NCBI GenBank assembly: GCA_951213105.1
Contig: OX578135.1
Location: 164,662,750-164,726,749 of the forward strand
Direction of reading: 5' to 3'
DNA from: Amaurobius ferox
Lineage: Eukaryota; Arthropoda; Arachnida; Araneae; Amaurobiidae
Length of the DNA: 64,000 bases
Shown here: positions 46,089 through 57,523 of the stretch, piece by piece
How positions within the stretch are numbered: position 1 is the first letter of the stretch
Layout: every line of letters begins with the position of its first letter
Program-made: the position numbers and the translations under genes
The notes under the pieces: model-generated
Seen by the model: only the letters and a program-made list of their open reading frames with translations
Databases searched by the model: none
What the model was told of the DNA's origin: nothing

Positions 46089-48521
46089 TTAATGAATAAA
46101 TTGGCCTCTTGGGCGCAAGTCATACTTGTGTGAATTAGGAACATTTTGAGTTTTAACCCTATTTTGATGGTTTAGAAAATATCTACTTTTAAATTGTCTT
46201 GTTTCTTGAGTTGAAGAATTATCAATGTTATCATTATATGTGCTAGAAATCAATTCACTACGTCTAGGAGGTAAAGGAGTTAATCTATTAACGTGGACCA
46301 ATTGCTGATTACATGGATTGTTTTTGTGTTGAATGACAAAGTTAACTTCAGTAGCACCTCTAACATGATTTTGCTTTTCCCCCATATGCAAAGTAACATT
46401 CTGTGCATTTACTACCAAATCTCTAAAAGATTTGCTTCCATTTTCCAAATCGTTAATATGTACCTCTTCACTACCCAAATGTGGCACTACATTATTTTCC
46501 GAAAAATTTCTGCTCACATACTCTTCCCGAATGACCTGAGACTCATTCACTACCGGTGCCAGATCTGCTTTGCATTTGGCACATGCATTCGTATGGAACT
46601 CTTTCGGTTTACAGTCCTCTACCACACGAACATTTTTTCCACTACTCATCTGCGAGTCAGGCACAGCAATACGCTTTGCGACACTACTTAGGTTTGAGTC
46701 TGCACTTTCCGACTCATTTGCCGGTTCATGATTTGAAATCGAAAGTAAATTATTCGTACATTGATAACCAACAAAAGGAATGGAAGAGTTTGAAAACTTA
46801 AAACAGAAGTGATTATAATCTATAATAGCATTATGTTTATGTAAAAACTTGTTACCAAGGATTACATTATATGAAATAGGAGCTGGTGATTTTAACACAA
46901 AAAATTCGGTAGGGAATCTTTCTTTTCCCAAATTTAGTGAAATAGTGGCTAAACATTCAACTTTAGTATCTTGTGAACTAAAGCTACGCAAAATTGTTGG
47001 TTTGTATGTTAGCAACATATGTGCAATGGGTACAGTATTTAAAGCTTCCTCATACACTAAATTAATTGAACTACCCGTATCAATCAATATTGACACTTCA
47101 CTGCTCACTAATTTTCCTTTTATAATAGAAGAAGATGACAAAGAATTTGTAATATTATGACAAATATTATTTTCCTCAAAATGTGATGTTTGCCTATCAA
47201 AAGTTTTTCTATTATTATAATTGTGCATGGGATATCTACTCTGATTCCCAGAAGAATGATTTTTGGAATTTTGCAAAGATTTATATGACTCCTTATTTTT
47301 ATAATTTTGCGTTCCTTGCTTTTTATACTTCCACTCATTTGCAGACATTTGCCCTCTGTGTCTTTCACCCTGGTGATACCTAGTTCCAGGACTGGTATAA
47401 ATTTTCCTACATTTTATACCGTACGCATCTCTTTTTTGAAAAACCTTTTTCCAACACTGTTCTTGAACGTGACCTAATTTACCACATTTGTCACACTTTG
47501 GACGCGGTGAACGCTTTTCGTTAACTTTATCTGAATTAAACTTAAATTTTTCTATTTTACCCCTAAGAAATTCAATGTCCCTTTCCTGTTCTAACACTTT
47601 TCTTTTTAAATCTGACATACTTTCACTTCGATCTGGTGTGAGAACATATTTTTCTGGTGTGAGAACACCTTTTTTTGTAAGTACCGGATTAGTCAAGTAC
47701 ATAGCATTATTTTCATTTAAAATAGATTCCTCAAGAATTGCAAGTTTTCTAGCCGAATAAAAATCTCTAGGGTTTTGTGACAACACCAATCTTTTTAGTT
47801 CCGGATATAAACCATTAATAAATGAAGTTTTTAAAAGTGTTTGCCTGATTTTATTCTCACTTTCGGAATCTACATCTTCCGGAACAACCTTAAATGAAGC
47901 AGCTTCGATTCTCATCGAAAACTGTTTAACCGACTCATTTGGTCTCTGTGTAAAGTTCACGAGTGAAATTATGTTTTTAGTAACATTTTCGGTCACTTCA
48001 AAATGATCTTTCAAAATGTGAATAATTTCCTGCAAATTTTTACAATTTCTGTGCTTTGGATTCTCTTCAATCAATCTATTTGCTTCCCCCTCTAAATTCA
48101 ATCTCAAACAAACTAATTTGTCACACTCACTCCAGTTTGCATGAGTGGCTACTAAATTTAACTTTTCCAAAAACTGTGACAACGAAAGCTCTGAATTTCC
48201 CGAGAATTTTGGAATATGATGTGCGAACTTAGGTGTGAAAATATGGAATGATTTTAACATGTTATCATTTACCGATGAAGCACTGTTTTGATTTGGCAAA
48301 GTGCCAGAAGAAGAATTCAGACATACCGGCGATTTATCCGATATATTTTCCTCATTAGATTTAGCTTTGTGGCTAACATTTTTAACTTTACTTTTAGAAT
48401 TAACAGTATCCGACTCAGTAGCAATATCAAGCGACAAATTCAAGGAGGAATTTAATTTTTTACTTGAATTTTTACTCATCTTACCGACATTTACTTTTTT
48501 GTTTCTAGTAATTGGAGCCAT
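46089..48521 (-). CDS. Gag-protease polyprotein with integrase-like tail, copy 2
   Basis: The second copy of the 810-residue polyprotein, identical in its full translation to the first. It has the same order: Gag-type region, CCHC knuckle (Cys343, Cys346, His351, Cys356), aspartic protease (DTG at Asp481), linker, and integrase-like VHVNRL and YDLRPR tail. The start is the ATG at 48521 by the same reasoning. Its own 5' LTR is the truncated third LTR at 48862-49363, whereas copy 1 is driven by a full-length LTR. If the missing 670 bp holds promoter or polyadenylation signals, this copy may be expressed differently. Complete identity argues for a very recent duplication or an assembly duplication. 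Confidence 0.92.
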   Translation of the reverse strand: MAPITRNKKVNVGKMSKNSSKKLNSSLNLSLDIATESDTVNSKSKVKNVSHKAKSNEENISDKSPVCLNSSSGTLPNQNSASSVNDNMLKSFHIFTPKFAHHIPKFSGNSELSLSQFLEKLNLVATHANWSECDKLVCLRLNLEGEANRLIEENPKHRNCKNLQEIIHILKDHFEVTENVTKNIISLVNFTQRPNESVKQFSMRIEAASFKVVPEDVDSESENKIRQTLLKTSFINGLYPELKRLVLSQNPRDFYSARKLAILEESILNENNAMYLTNPVLTKKGVLTPEKYVLTPDRSESMSDLKRKVLEQERDIEFLRGKIEKFKFNSDKVNEKRSPRPKCDKCGKLGHVQEQCWKKVFQKRDAYGIKCRKIYTSPGTRYHQGERHRGQMSANEWKYKKQGTQNYKNKESYKSLQNSKNHSSGNQSRYPMHNYNNRKTFDRQTSHFEENNICHNITNSLSSSSIIKGKLVSSEVSILIDTGSSINLVYEEALNTVPIAHMLLTYKPTILRSFSSQDTKVECLATISLNLGKERFPTEFFVLKSPAPISYNVILGNKFLHKHNAIIDYNHFCFKFSNSSIPFVGYQCTNNLLSISNHEPANESESADSNLSSVAKRIAVPDSQMSSGKNVRVVEDCKPKEFHTNACAKCKADLAPVVNESQVIREEYVSRNFSENNVVPHLGSEEVHINDLENGSKSFRDLVVNAQNVTLHMGEKQNHVRGATEVNFVIQHKNNPCNQQLVHVNRLTPLPPRRSELISSTYNDNIDNSSTQETRQFKSRYFLNHQNRVKTQNVPNSHKYDLRPRGQFIH

Positions 48522-48861
48522 TTTGCATAACAATCAAATATACTCGTATAGTTTAACACAATATGCAATTGCAATGTTCTTAAACAGTATTTACAATAAA
48601 ACCAGTTTTTATCAAATCAAATGACATAAATATGCAAACAAATCAATTTTTTTTATCAAATGGCACATATCAAATTCCAAGAACACTCGTTTTTGAGAAT
48701 ACCGAAAACAGAACATGGAACTCTGTTTACTTAAGAAAACACTCATTTTAGCACAACGGTAATTTTTAACCTTCAAAATTTCAATTCTTAAGAAAATTTT
48801 TTAAAAATTTTAATTCTCTCAGCTCTTCCCCACTCACCGAGAAAAGTAACGGCACCAATTC
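48522..48861 (-). other. Inner element leader, copy 2
   Basis: Duplicate of 43359-43698, with the candidate primer-binding site at 48841-48857. Confidence 0.6.
48841..48857 (-). promoter_or_regulatory. Candidate primer-binding site, inner unit 2
   Basis: Same TGGTGCC-type sequence on the minus strand, next to the truncated 5' LTR. Confidence 0.6.
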
Positions 48862-49363
48862 TGTCGCGAACGTTTTGGTATACTCGACAGAGAAGACAAA
48901 GTTTTGAAATCAAACACATTTATTAAACATGAAATAACAAGGCAGTTGATCGAAAACAGTGGAGTACAAGCATTTCTCGCAATAACTCAGAGTTACACTC
49001 GGTAGGGTGACCATTAAGAACACCCCTGGAGGAAGAGGAACCAAGAGAATACACATATTTTCTGATACATAAAATAAACACAATATTCCTCATATTATAC
49101 TTGACATTTATATATCACATTTGTATACTTTGAACATATACGACATTTTCATATAACATCATCAATGACTTGATACTCACGAGGATTTGACAATTAACAC
49201 TCTATTCGTTAGGTGGAAGACTAAATATATATAAAACTTTACCTCGTCTCTTTTAAATATAACATTTACAATTCTGTACCATGGGAAAGGATATCAGGAT
49301 GGACTCTCGGCATAAACTCATCGAGATTCTTGCGCAGCACAGAGGTGTGAAAGCCTTATCACA
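48862..49363 (-). repeat. Inner LTR copy 3, with 670-bp internal deletion
   Basis: 502 bp. Both termini are intact (TGTCGCGAACG and CCTTATCACA on the + strand), but the bases equivalent to 39012-39681 of copy 1 are missing. The junction reads TTGCGCAG/CACAGAGG with no microhomology. Because the outer terminus is intact and abuts the TSD, this is a deletion within a complete LTR, not a truncated insertion. Confidence 0.9.
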
Positions 49364-49367
49364 CAAT
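49364..49367. repeat. Inner array TSD, right
   Basis: CAAT, matching 38532-38535. The uninterrupted target would read GCCTAACAATCTAACAAA. Confidence 0.85.
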
Positions 49368-51391
49368 CTAACAAACCTATCAATTTTCTATTCCGAATAA
49401 TTTATTAAATTATGTGTGTTTTAACAAAAGTAAAATATAAGTGAATGTAGGAAAGTACCCTTTATAGACGATAAAAATATTGAATAAAAAAGTTAAGAGA
49501 TACAAAAAAAAATGAAATACTTTTTGCTTATTTATTTAAAATAAATCCTTTCAACGTTATGTGTCATCAGGAGATGAAAAAAACCCTTTGTTGATCACCC
49601 AAACAGTTTGATTCAATCCCCAAAATATAGAAATATACACTCTAAATCCCAAACATCACACAATTCTGCCCGCAGAAAAATATGTGCCTAAGGTCAAATT
49701 ATATATCCTATCAACAATTGTTAAAAGGCCTATTTATTTATTTATTTGTTTATTAAACTTAAAAATTTACTCTTTGTTGTTTGTACTTTGTCTGTTATCT
49801 TTGTCACTTTATTAGAATTCCCTTGTAAACGAAAGTTTCCTTAGTAATCAAAATTTTGTTTCCATTTCTGTTACCACTTGAATTAATATAATATCTATTT
49901 ATTTTTATTATTTATTATTATTATTATTATTACCTTTTTTCGAAAAACAATATACTTATTACTTTATGTATTTTAATTCCCAATAACCTAACTAACTCCA
50001 GCTGCAACGCCATTCTATTACTCACTCAGTAACTCTATCCAAACGAAAGGCAGTCTCTCTACTTGTATGTGTCGTCCATCCCTCTTTGAAATTTATGTTC
50101 TCCTCCGCTAACTAACTCCCAGCTCCCGTAAAATATATCTGCTAAAACCACTCCTTTTTTTTCTTTGTAACCATTCTGCGGGTCTTGTGTTTTGTCTGTG
50201 AAAATGACCCTCCTTTTGGAGTGAGGAAGAAACCCTACTGCGACGTATCAAATTTCAACCAATGTTGCCCCCCTTTGAAAACATCTGTGTTGTGTGAACA
50301 AGAAACTTTTGGAAATCCTTGTGTTTGCCATAAAATGGAACCGTCAAAGTTAAGAGAAAATTCTGTTGCCTTTGAAAATTCGATTATCTAACCCACTCAC
50401 ATTCTAAATATCATTTTCAGAACCATTTGTAAAATTTTTGTAAACTCGTACCCATAACATATAAAAGGTTTATTATAATCTCACATTACTTCTAATTTCA
50501 GCAAAAATTTTGTTCTAAAACTAAAAATCACTCAAATGTGTATTAATTAAATAATCTTCGCGACCAAAATTATAAAATGTCAAAAATGAAAATTTGTCCC
50601 AAAAATACACTACCAAAAGAATATACATAATCAAAAACATATACAAAATTTAAGAAATATACAAAGAGATTAATACCAACAAAAATTTTCAAACCATATC
50701 GTGGACCCAAAAAGTTTGCCTCACAAAAACACAACTCCTCTCGATATACATAAAATCATTATCCAAACCCAGTTATTGAATAAATTCCCATGGGAAAAAG
50801 AAACCGCTTTTTATCTCTACATAAATTTGGAATAAACATTCTATCTAAATTATTTCAAATAGACTCAAGAAAAGATTTTTTTTTTTTTTTTTTGTACTTA
50901 AAATAGCATCTATCAAATTTCGCTTCCAAAAAATTTCTTGATGTTACCATTTTCCCCAAAAAATTCTCAAATTCCAAAAAAATTTCTTAAACATTCCCCA
51001 TTTACATGTAAAATGCAATCAATGACATTTATGAAAACCAAAAAATATATATATACACATAAATCTCACCAATTTCAATTCTTTGTATTTTATCAATGTA
51101 ACATTAAAATAGCACATATTTTCATGGCAAATGAAACAGTTTCTACTTTTATCCAATGTTTAAAAATTTCTTCTAAATTTCTCATATTAAAATTTATTTT
51201 TTACTAGGGAAAAAAAATTATTGCAGATATTGACATCTATTATTTGCTTTATTTTTACCATCTTTCAAAAAAAAAATTTTCCTTGGTTAGTGAACCAAAC
51301 ATAATTCTTATCCAGTTCGTTGGCGCCAATTTATTTTCTTTCGTTACTGAACCCAACCAAATTCATCCTGGTCTAAGGCACCAAATTATTT
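49368..51391 (-). other. Outer element internal region, 5' part
   Basis: About 2 kb of AT-rich non-coding sequence between the nested array and the outer 5' LTR. No Gag or Pol motifs occur in either direction. The 68-codon cysteine-containing plus-strand frame at 50185-50391 and the 89-codon frame at 50938-51207 are unrecognised and antisense to the element. Confidence 0.65.
51366..51383 (-). promoter_or_regulatory. Candidate primer-binding site, outer element
   Basis: On the minus strand, TGGTGCCTTAGACCAGGA begins eight bases past the LTR end. The TTGGTGCC core is shared with the inner element, so both may prime from the same or related tRNA. Confidence 0.5.
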
Positions 51392-52219
51392 TGTCCTAAG
51401 GTAACTTCCTTTTTAGGACACGCCCGGTAAGAGCGCGAAGAAAAAAAAAGGCCGTGTGTATTTATGTGTATTTACAAACATTAATTTATTTACACTATAT
51501 AAAATATTTACAACAACATTGATTCAAAATATTCAAAATGAAAGTATACCCCTTTAAGATAACAAATAAACAATTACAAACGTATATGTAGTCTCATAGA
51601 CTAAAATGTGAAAGATGGTAATTAAAAATTAAATTTAAACAATCCTATGCAATATTTTAAATATCCTTAAATCCGGAGAGAGAGAGAGAAAATATGCAAA
51701 TCAGGCATAGGCCCTTAAATGTGGAACTCACCGAGCATTCGCTGAATGAACCGCCTCTCATGGTTGAGGACAATGCTGCTGGAGTATCTGTTCTCACTCA
51801 CAACGCCAAAACTTCTCTCTCTGCTCCTCTTTTTCATTCTCAAAAACTCTCTCTCTCCAAGAATTTAAAACACGCCCCTGAGGCGCATACAAACATCCCA
51901 TTGGATTCAGGGTCTTAACCCCTTGACCCCAAAGCACCGCCATTGGCTTTAGGCCTTCCAAAAACAAAAAGCCCCTTCTCAAGCCCCTGCGAAACTGATA
52001 TTCCTTCGGCCACCAATTCAAAGTCGCCGAGGACCCTATGACCCTTCCGAAAAGGACGTTAAATCTTTCGGTACGAATCCGAGATCCAAAGCAGCTTCGA
52101 CATCCAGGTTTTCTATTTCGAGTGCAGATGGCCGAACGAAAAGGCTGACCCCAAAAATAAATAAGAAGACTCTAGGTCGCATTCCCGAAAATATTGGCTC
52201 ATGGGTTTACCATGCGACA
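51392..52219 (-). repeat. Outer element LTR (right, 5' LTR)
   Basis: 828 bp; pairs with 34873-35700 at all but three positions (about 0.36 percent divergence). It contains a GA microsatellite near 51678. Confidence 0.95.
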
Positions 52220-52224
52220 GTGTT
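52220..52224. repeat. Outer element TSD, right
   Basis: GTGTT, matching 34868-34872. Confidence 0.9.
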
Positions 52225-54072
52225 AAAGAAATGCAATGTTCAGCATATATGGGATGGTTTAGCTATATAGAGAGGGAGGGGGAGGGGACTATATCATAAT
52301 CTTTATATCCATATGTTGGTTTAAAAAGTTTCGTTGGGTAAATGTTGAATTCAATAATAAATATCTATCTGACAGACAAGTTGCAACACACTGTAAAATA
52401 TTTCCATCAGATTTTTTTCATTTAAGTAGAAGCCATTTGTTTTATTTTAAGTAACACAAATGTTTCCGAGTCAGAGTTGTAAATATAAACATTCTACCCA
52501 TAGGAAACAATTCACGAGACTACCCATAAGTGGGTTAATGTAAGGCCTATCCTATCTGTAGCAAAACAGTGCATTTTCTTATCTTCAGATCAATAAGATT
52601 CGGGTTTGAACAACGATATACCATAACATAATAAGAACAGTATATATTAATAAGAACTCGGTACTGTGCATGCATTCTCGTAGTGGCTCGGGATCTACCT
52701 TAAACTGTAACTCACCGTCAAAGCAACTTTCGCGGTCATAAAAGAACAATATAAAGCTAAAATATTCCTATCCAATCCGATGCAAGAGTTACAAGCATCG
52801 ACCAAAGGAAGGTTTCTGGTAAAATTCCTTATTTAATAAGAAATTTTTCTGCTTCTTACACGGCTTAAGGCAGTTGGATTTCTTTATCTTATACAGAATA
52901 GATATGTGTTAATTTCTTGCTGTATGGATCAGAGATAGACAAACTTACTTACAGAAGGGCCAAATGAAAAAACAAAAATTTGAGACGGGCCCATAACTTT
53001 TATTTATATACAAAATTATTTTAATTTGTTTTTTAGATATTTAGAATACAAAACAATGCTAAATACTTACTAAATTGATTTTAAGTTCATTTAGAAGGTT
53101 TTAAATGACGGGATGTGAGATGAGTGAAGCTGTGACTGAGTTTCCATCATTTTTTCATAATCTGGGTTAAACTGTGAGGAGGCGGTTCTCAAATTAGTCG
53201 GTTTCTAAGACCACTTTTCCTATGTTTCAGGGTTAAAAACACGTGTTCGCATAAATATAACAATGCAAACATTGCGATATATATTTTTGAACATGATTTA
53301 CCAAGTTCGAAAGTGTTAATTTTAGCAGGGCTTTATAAAAATCCTGTCTTTTTTTCCGTGAGTCCTCAGTTCCGTAGCATGGGTTGTTAGTTCCGTAGCT
53401 TGAGATAAAAAACTTCAGCTCAGCTCTCTCTCGTTTTTTTTTTCCTTCATCAGAATTAATCTTTAAAAAAATTCTCATAAAGTATTAATATGCTTAATAA
53501 ATATTATTATAGAAACATTTTAATTGCTAATAGCTATTAATATTTCTTTGATTTAACATTTGTTTTAAAAGTAACGCAGGGAAGAAAATCTATAAAATTT
53601 CACGAAATGGAAGATTATGAAAACAAAAAAATACAGATATATTTTTTTCTTGTCAAAACAGGTGTGGAATTAAAAAAAAAATCGTATGTCAATATATTTT
53701 TTACTATGGAAGCTAAAATATGCATGGAATTATCACTCATTTTTCCTGCCAATATGTGACACCATACTGACAGAACCCGCATGAAAGAGAAGTGAGAAAT
53801 TGCAGGGCGTTGCAAGTTGTCTTGCTGTCATTCCAGATAACAGCTATTCGTTGCTGAAAAGCACTGAAAAGCGCGAATTGCTATAGAATAATTAATGTCG
53901 GTGCGATCATGTCGCGTTATGTAAATAAGGTTATTTAAAAATATATTTCATTTCTTCATGTTATATCTTGCTTCTTCATTGAAATGTTGGCAAATCGTTC
54001 AACATTTAAGCGAAAACAATTAGATTAATTAAAGACACAAATGTGATAAAAATTAGTTTAATACAAATCATT
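52225..54072. other. AT-rich stretch without a recognisable gene
   Basis: No supported coding region. The 81-codon minus frame at 53233-53478 and the 66-codon frame at 53615-53815 have no motifs. A GGGCCAAATG / GACGGGCCC pair near 52957-52993 may be an old element end, too little to call. Confidence 0.5.
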
Positions 54073-54084
54073 AGTAGTTATTGT

Positions 54085-54365
54085 TGAAACCCAGACCGTC
54101 CGACCTACCAGAAAGGTGTAAGGCAACTGTTTGGACGGTCGGGAAGTGCCACTCAATTTAGATCGGAACCCAGTGGGGGAGGCATCCACAGGGACCGTAT
54201 CCTCCTTCCCCTACCACCAACCTCTCGGAAGGACTTTCGCACCCACATGTTTAACGTGATCGTACTCCGCATGAACACGGCGGCAGTTTTGGCAGTGGCT
54301 GGAATCGAACCCGGGCCTACCGAGTGCAACTCCAGCGCGCTAACCAATGGGCTACCGCGCCCCTC
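54085..54365 (-). mobile_element. tRNA-derived SINE (SINE-1), short variant
   Basis: A 281-bp SINE on the minus strand. The head at right has A-box-like TAGCCCATTGGTTAG (complement of about 54342-54356) and B box GGGTTCGATTCC (complement of 54301-54312). The tail at left is GGTCGGACGGTCTGGG. A 12-bp target duplication AGTAGTTATTGT lies at 54073-54084 and 54366-54377. It has one of the two body blocks seen in the copy at 24980, so two length variants exist. Confidence 0.88.
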
Positions 54366-54377
54366 AGTAGTTATTGT

Positions 54378-55275
54378 GTAATACTAAAATGCAATAAATA
54401 ATTAATTTGATATCTTGGGTCTTCCAAAATTTCAAATTTTGTTGATGCTTTCAATAATTTGGTTCCTAGTTAAATATGTTCCCGACCTGTGGATTGTGTA
54501 GAATGGACCTATAAAATGTGATGAAACATCTCAAAAAAAAAAAAGGTTCAACTGAATAAAGCACTTATTATGTACGACCGAAACGAAACCCAATCGCCTT
54601 TCCTAACGAAATCAACATTTGCCTAAATTTTGTGACCCCTTTTACTCGAAAACTGCAATTGGTAAGAAGAAAATAATATCATGGCTAAAATGGACTCAGT
54701 CAAATAATCAATCAAATTAATCAGTCTAGTTGATAAACACAATCAGAATTCCTTACATTTAATCAACTCTTTTCACAGCGATTTAATTAAAAAGAGTTAA
54801 TCAGTGTATATAAAACTGAAAGATGACTCATCAACACTGACTCGACTTATCTCAGAAACTACTGTTAGAAACTTGGAATTTATTGGCAGGAGTATTTCTT
54901 TGTAGTATAAAGGTGCAGTAAGAAAGGATTTTACCCTACAAATATTTTAAGTGGGTTAAAAGGGATTTCAAATATGACATTTAACATTCATTTTACAGCA
55001 TCTAATTAATTGTTTTCAAATAATATTTTAAATAATGTAAAATGCATCATGTTCTATAACAAATACAAAATCAAATGTGTAATGTGCGAATAATTATGGA
55101 CGAGCGAAGGGAAGTCCATTCTCCAAATCCCCTGATTGAGTAAACTACAGCATGTAGAGTAACAAATAGGCTATTAAATTAAAGATCTTCACGTGTAGAT
55201 TTTTCATAAAAAATTTCAGAATCGTCGATTTGAACGATGCGATAAAACGTGCCAAGATTTTAAATATATTAAGAA
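54378..55275. other. AT-rich stretch without a recognisable gene
   Basis: No gene or element boundary found. A run of A lies near 54534. Confidence 0.5.
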
Positions 55276-57455
55276 CTAGCAGCATACCCGTCCTTCGTAC
55301 GGAGTATATAATATAAACAAACTTATAATTCGCAATTATGTGCAAATTCTGATAAAATATTAAATTTATTGCTCATAAGGAGAAGTTTAAGAATATCTGA
55401 TCTCACTATGCAAAATTATCTTCACGGGCAAATCTGAAGAATGAAATATCCTGCCCCTTTTGTGAACAAATTCACACACAAAAAAAGAATTGAATCAATA
55501 TATGCAACCACGTACTATTTATATTGTCGCAAATTAGAAAATATGCCAGTGTGTTAGTAGAAGCTTAAACATATTGTAATATGAGTCTTAAAAATATTTA
55601 CCAAAATAAAAAAGATGACGTAATAAATTGAAAGTATCAAAAATCCCCGTAATCTTAATACCAGAAGGTCGTAATTGATTCCAATATATGCCAACATATA
55701 TAAAAATTTTGCCAATATACCTGTACTACTTATATTCTCGTAGATTAGAAGATATACCTGTGCATTTGTAGAAGATTACTTGTACAACGTACTATATATG
55801 AGTTTCAACAATTTTCGTCATAATGAAACAATGGCATAATAATTTGAAAATATCAATAATTCCTGAATCAACTGTCCCCGAAATATCAATAATAATGATG
55901 TTTAAACCTGAAGACCGTAATTGATATTATCCAGTCAAAAATGCAATGTCAATGAAATTTATTTTATATACACATTTTTATTAGATTTAATAAAAATCGT
56001 ATGACACATAACACATTGGATCCGTTGCTAAGCGACATGATATCATCTGCTTCAAATAAATTGATGGAAATCATGTCGTCTGAATAATGTGATCTTCATG
56101 GAAGGTTTGGCGACATTTTCGTCTCCATGATATTTTTATGGATTTACAAATATTTTTATCAATTTAGTGATATTAAAAAAATTAGTTAAATGCGTTACTA
56201 AGTAGGATGGATGGACTGACCGACAAATGCTACAGAAACATCATTTCAGTACTCTATTCTAAAAAAACAATTTTAATTTCATTGATTTGGGTCATTTTTA
56301 TCAATTTGGAGATATTTCCTCTAATTTGGTAAAGTTTAAGAAAAGTTACCAAGTTATTTAGAGATATTCCGCTAAATTCGTAGCTCTAAATTTACAGATC
56401 TGAAGAATAAAATATCCATATCCCGTCTGTATATATACTAAATGAAAACACTAAATTTGTATTAGAAGATACATACATCCGTTCTACTCTTTTTCTGCTT
56501 CAACAATCGGCTAAATGAATTTATTGGGTAAACACAATATATGAGTTTATTAGCTAACCACAATATATGAGCTTTGAAACCTCTTTGCTAAAATAAATAA
56601 AAGTGTGATGTACGCAGTTCGCAATATATATTATTAAAAGAACAATCAAACCGTTCATTTATTATGAGTTTATTAGCTAAACACAATATATGAGCTTGAA
56701 ACCTCTTTGCTAAAATAAATAAAAGTAATGTCCGCTGTCCGCAATATATATAATTAAAAGAACAATCAAACCGTTCATTTATAAAATATATTTTTACATC
56801 CATTTATTTATTATACAAATAGAAAAAAATAATAATAATCATTAACAGACACATTTAATTCCATTCCTTTGCCGTGCAACATGATATAAGATAGAATCTT
56901 CCTCATAAAATGCGAAATTAAATAACCATTTTAATTTCTTTATACTTCTAATCGTTGAGTAAAAGTTTGTGAAATACATGGAGGTAGATTTTTCCATTTA
57001 AATTCATGTTTCAAACAATTCATGCTTTCAGATAGTGACTATTTAATGCAAAAATCCTGCATCAAACTCAAAAATAAAGTTTTAATTCCCTTTGACGCTT
57101 TAAACAAACGATTTTTATCCTTTCTGTTTGGATAAACCACGGAGTTGGAGAGTAGAACTCCTATAAAAAAAGTTCCGTTTTTCATTAATATCTCGACAAC
57201 CCCTGGTCTTAGAAACTTGAAACTTGGGCAAAATTTATGGGGGGCTATTTCAAGGCCACCCACAAAATTTCATTAAATTCGGTTCAGCCGTTCTCTCGTG
57301 ATGATGAGATAAACGAAAGTTTCGTTTTTTACTAATATCTCTAGAACCACTGGTCGTAGAAATTCCAACCATAGACTAAATTTTAAGTGGGGCTATTTCT
57401 AGGCTACCCACAAAATTTAATCAAATTCGGTTCAGCCGTTCTCCCGTGATGATGG

Positions 57456-57501
<46 letters not shown>

Positions 57502-57523
57502 TTTTCAATTTTATTTATATAGA
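55276..57523 (-). mobile_element. Helitron-like unit D
   Basis: 2248 bp in reverse orientation. The 5' TC start is at 57523 and the hairpin plus CTAG end at 55276-55279. It shows the same 3' subtype as units A and B and aligns with unit A for most of its length. A local duplication repeats the ACCTCTTTGCTAAAATAAAT block (about 56579-56640 and 56698-56760). The open frame at 56588-56803 is the counterpart of that in unit A. Confidence 0.72.
57461..57500. repeat. CAGA microsatellite in unit D 5' end
   Basis: Ten ACAG tetranucleotides, the reverse-strand equivalent of the CTGT tract in unit A. Confidence 0.9.

Larger units (their letters stand above)
38536..49363 (-). mobile_element. Tandem gag-protease retroelement array (LTR-int-LTR-int-LTR)
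   Basis: 10,828 bp made of LTR (1172) + internal (3991) + LTR (1172) + internal (3991) + truncated LTR (502). The period is exactly 5,163 bp, and by eye I find no difference between the two periods. One 4-bp TSD, CAAT, encloses the whole array, so it behaves as one integration event, either integrated as a multimer or enlarged later by LTR-LTR recombination. All parts read on the minus strand. Each internal region has a single long ORF lacking reverse transcriptase and the integrase core, so the element is non-autonomous. Confidence 0.9.
34873..52219 (-). mobile_element. Outer LTR retrotransposon, interrupted by a nested array
   Basis: 17,347 bp from LTR start to LTR end, flanked by the 5-bp TSD GTGTT. 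Minus orientation is inferred from a TGGTGCC-type primer-binding site beside the right LTR and a purine-rich tract beside the left LTR. Removing the nested array and one CAAT leaves 6,515 bp: two 828-bp LTRs plus about 4.86 kb of internal sequence. I find no Gag, protease, reverse transcriptase or integrase motifs in the internal sequence. It therefore resembles a large non-coding retrotransposon derivative mobilised by another element. Confidence 0.88.

Noticed and set aside
52957..53500. A decayed hAT-type transposon
   Set aside because: A few GGGCC motifs and short frames suggested it, but no 8-bp duplication, termini or transposase motif could be found.
57461..57500. A CRISPR-like array
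   Set aside because: The CAGA and CTGT tracts and other short tandem repeats have no unique spacers; this is microsatellite sequence in a eukaryotic genome.
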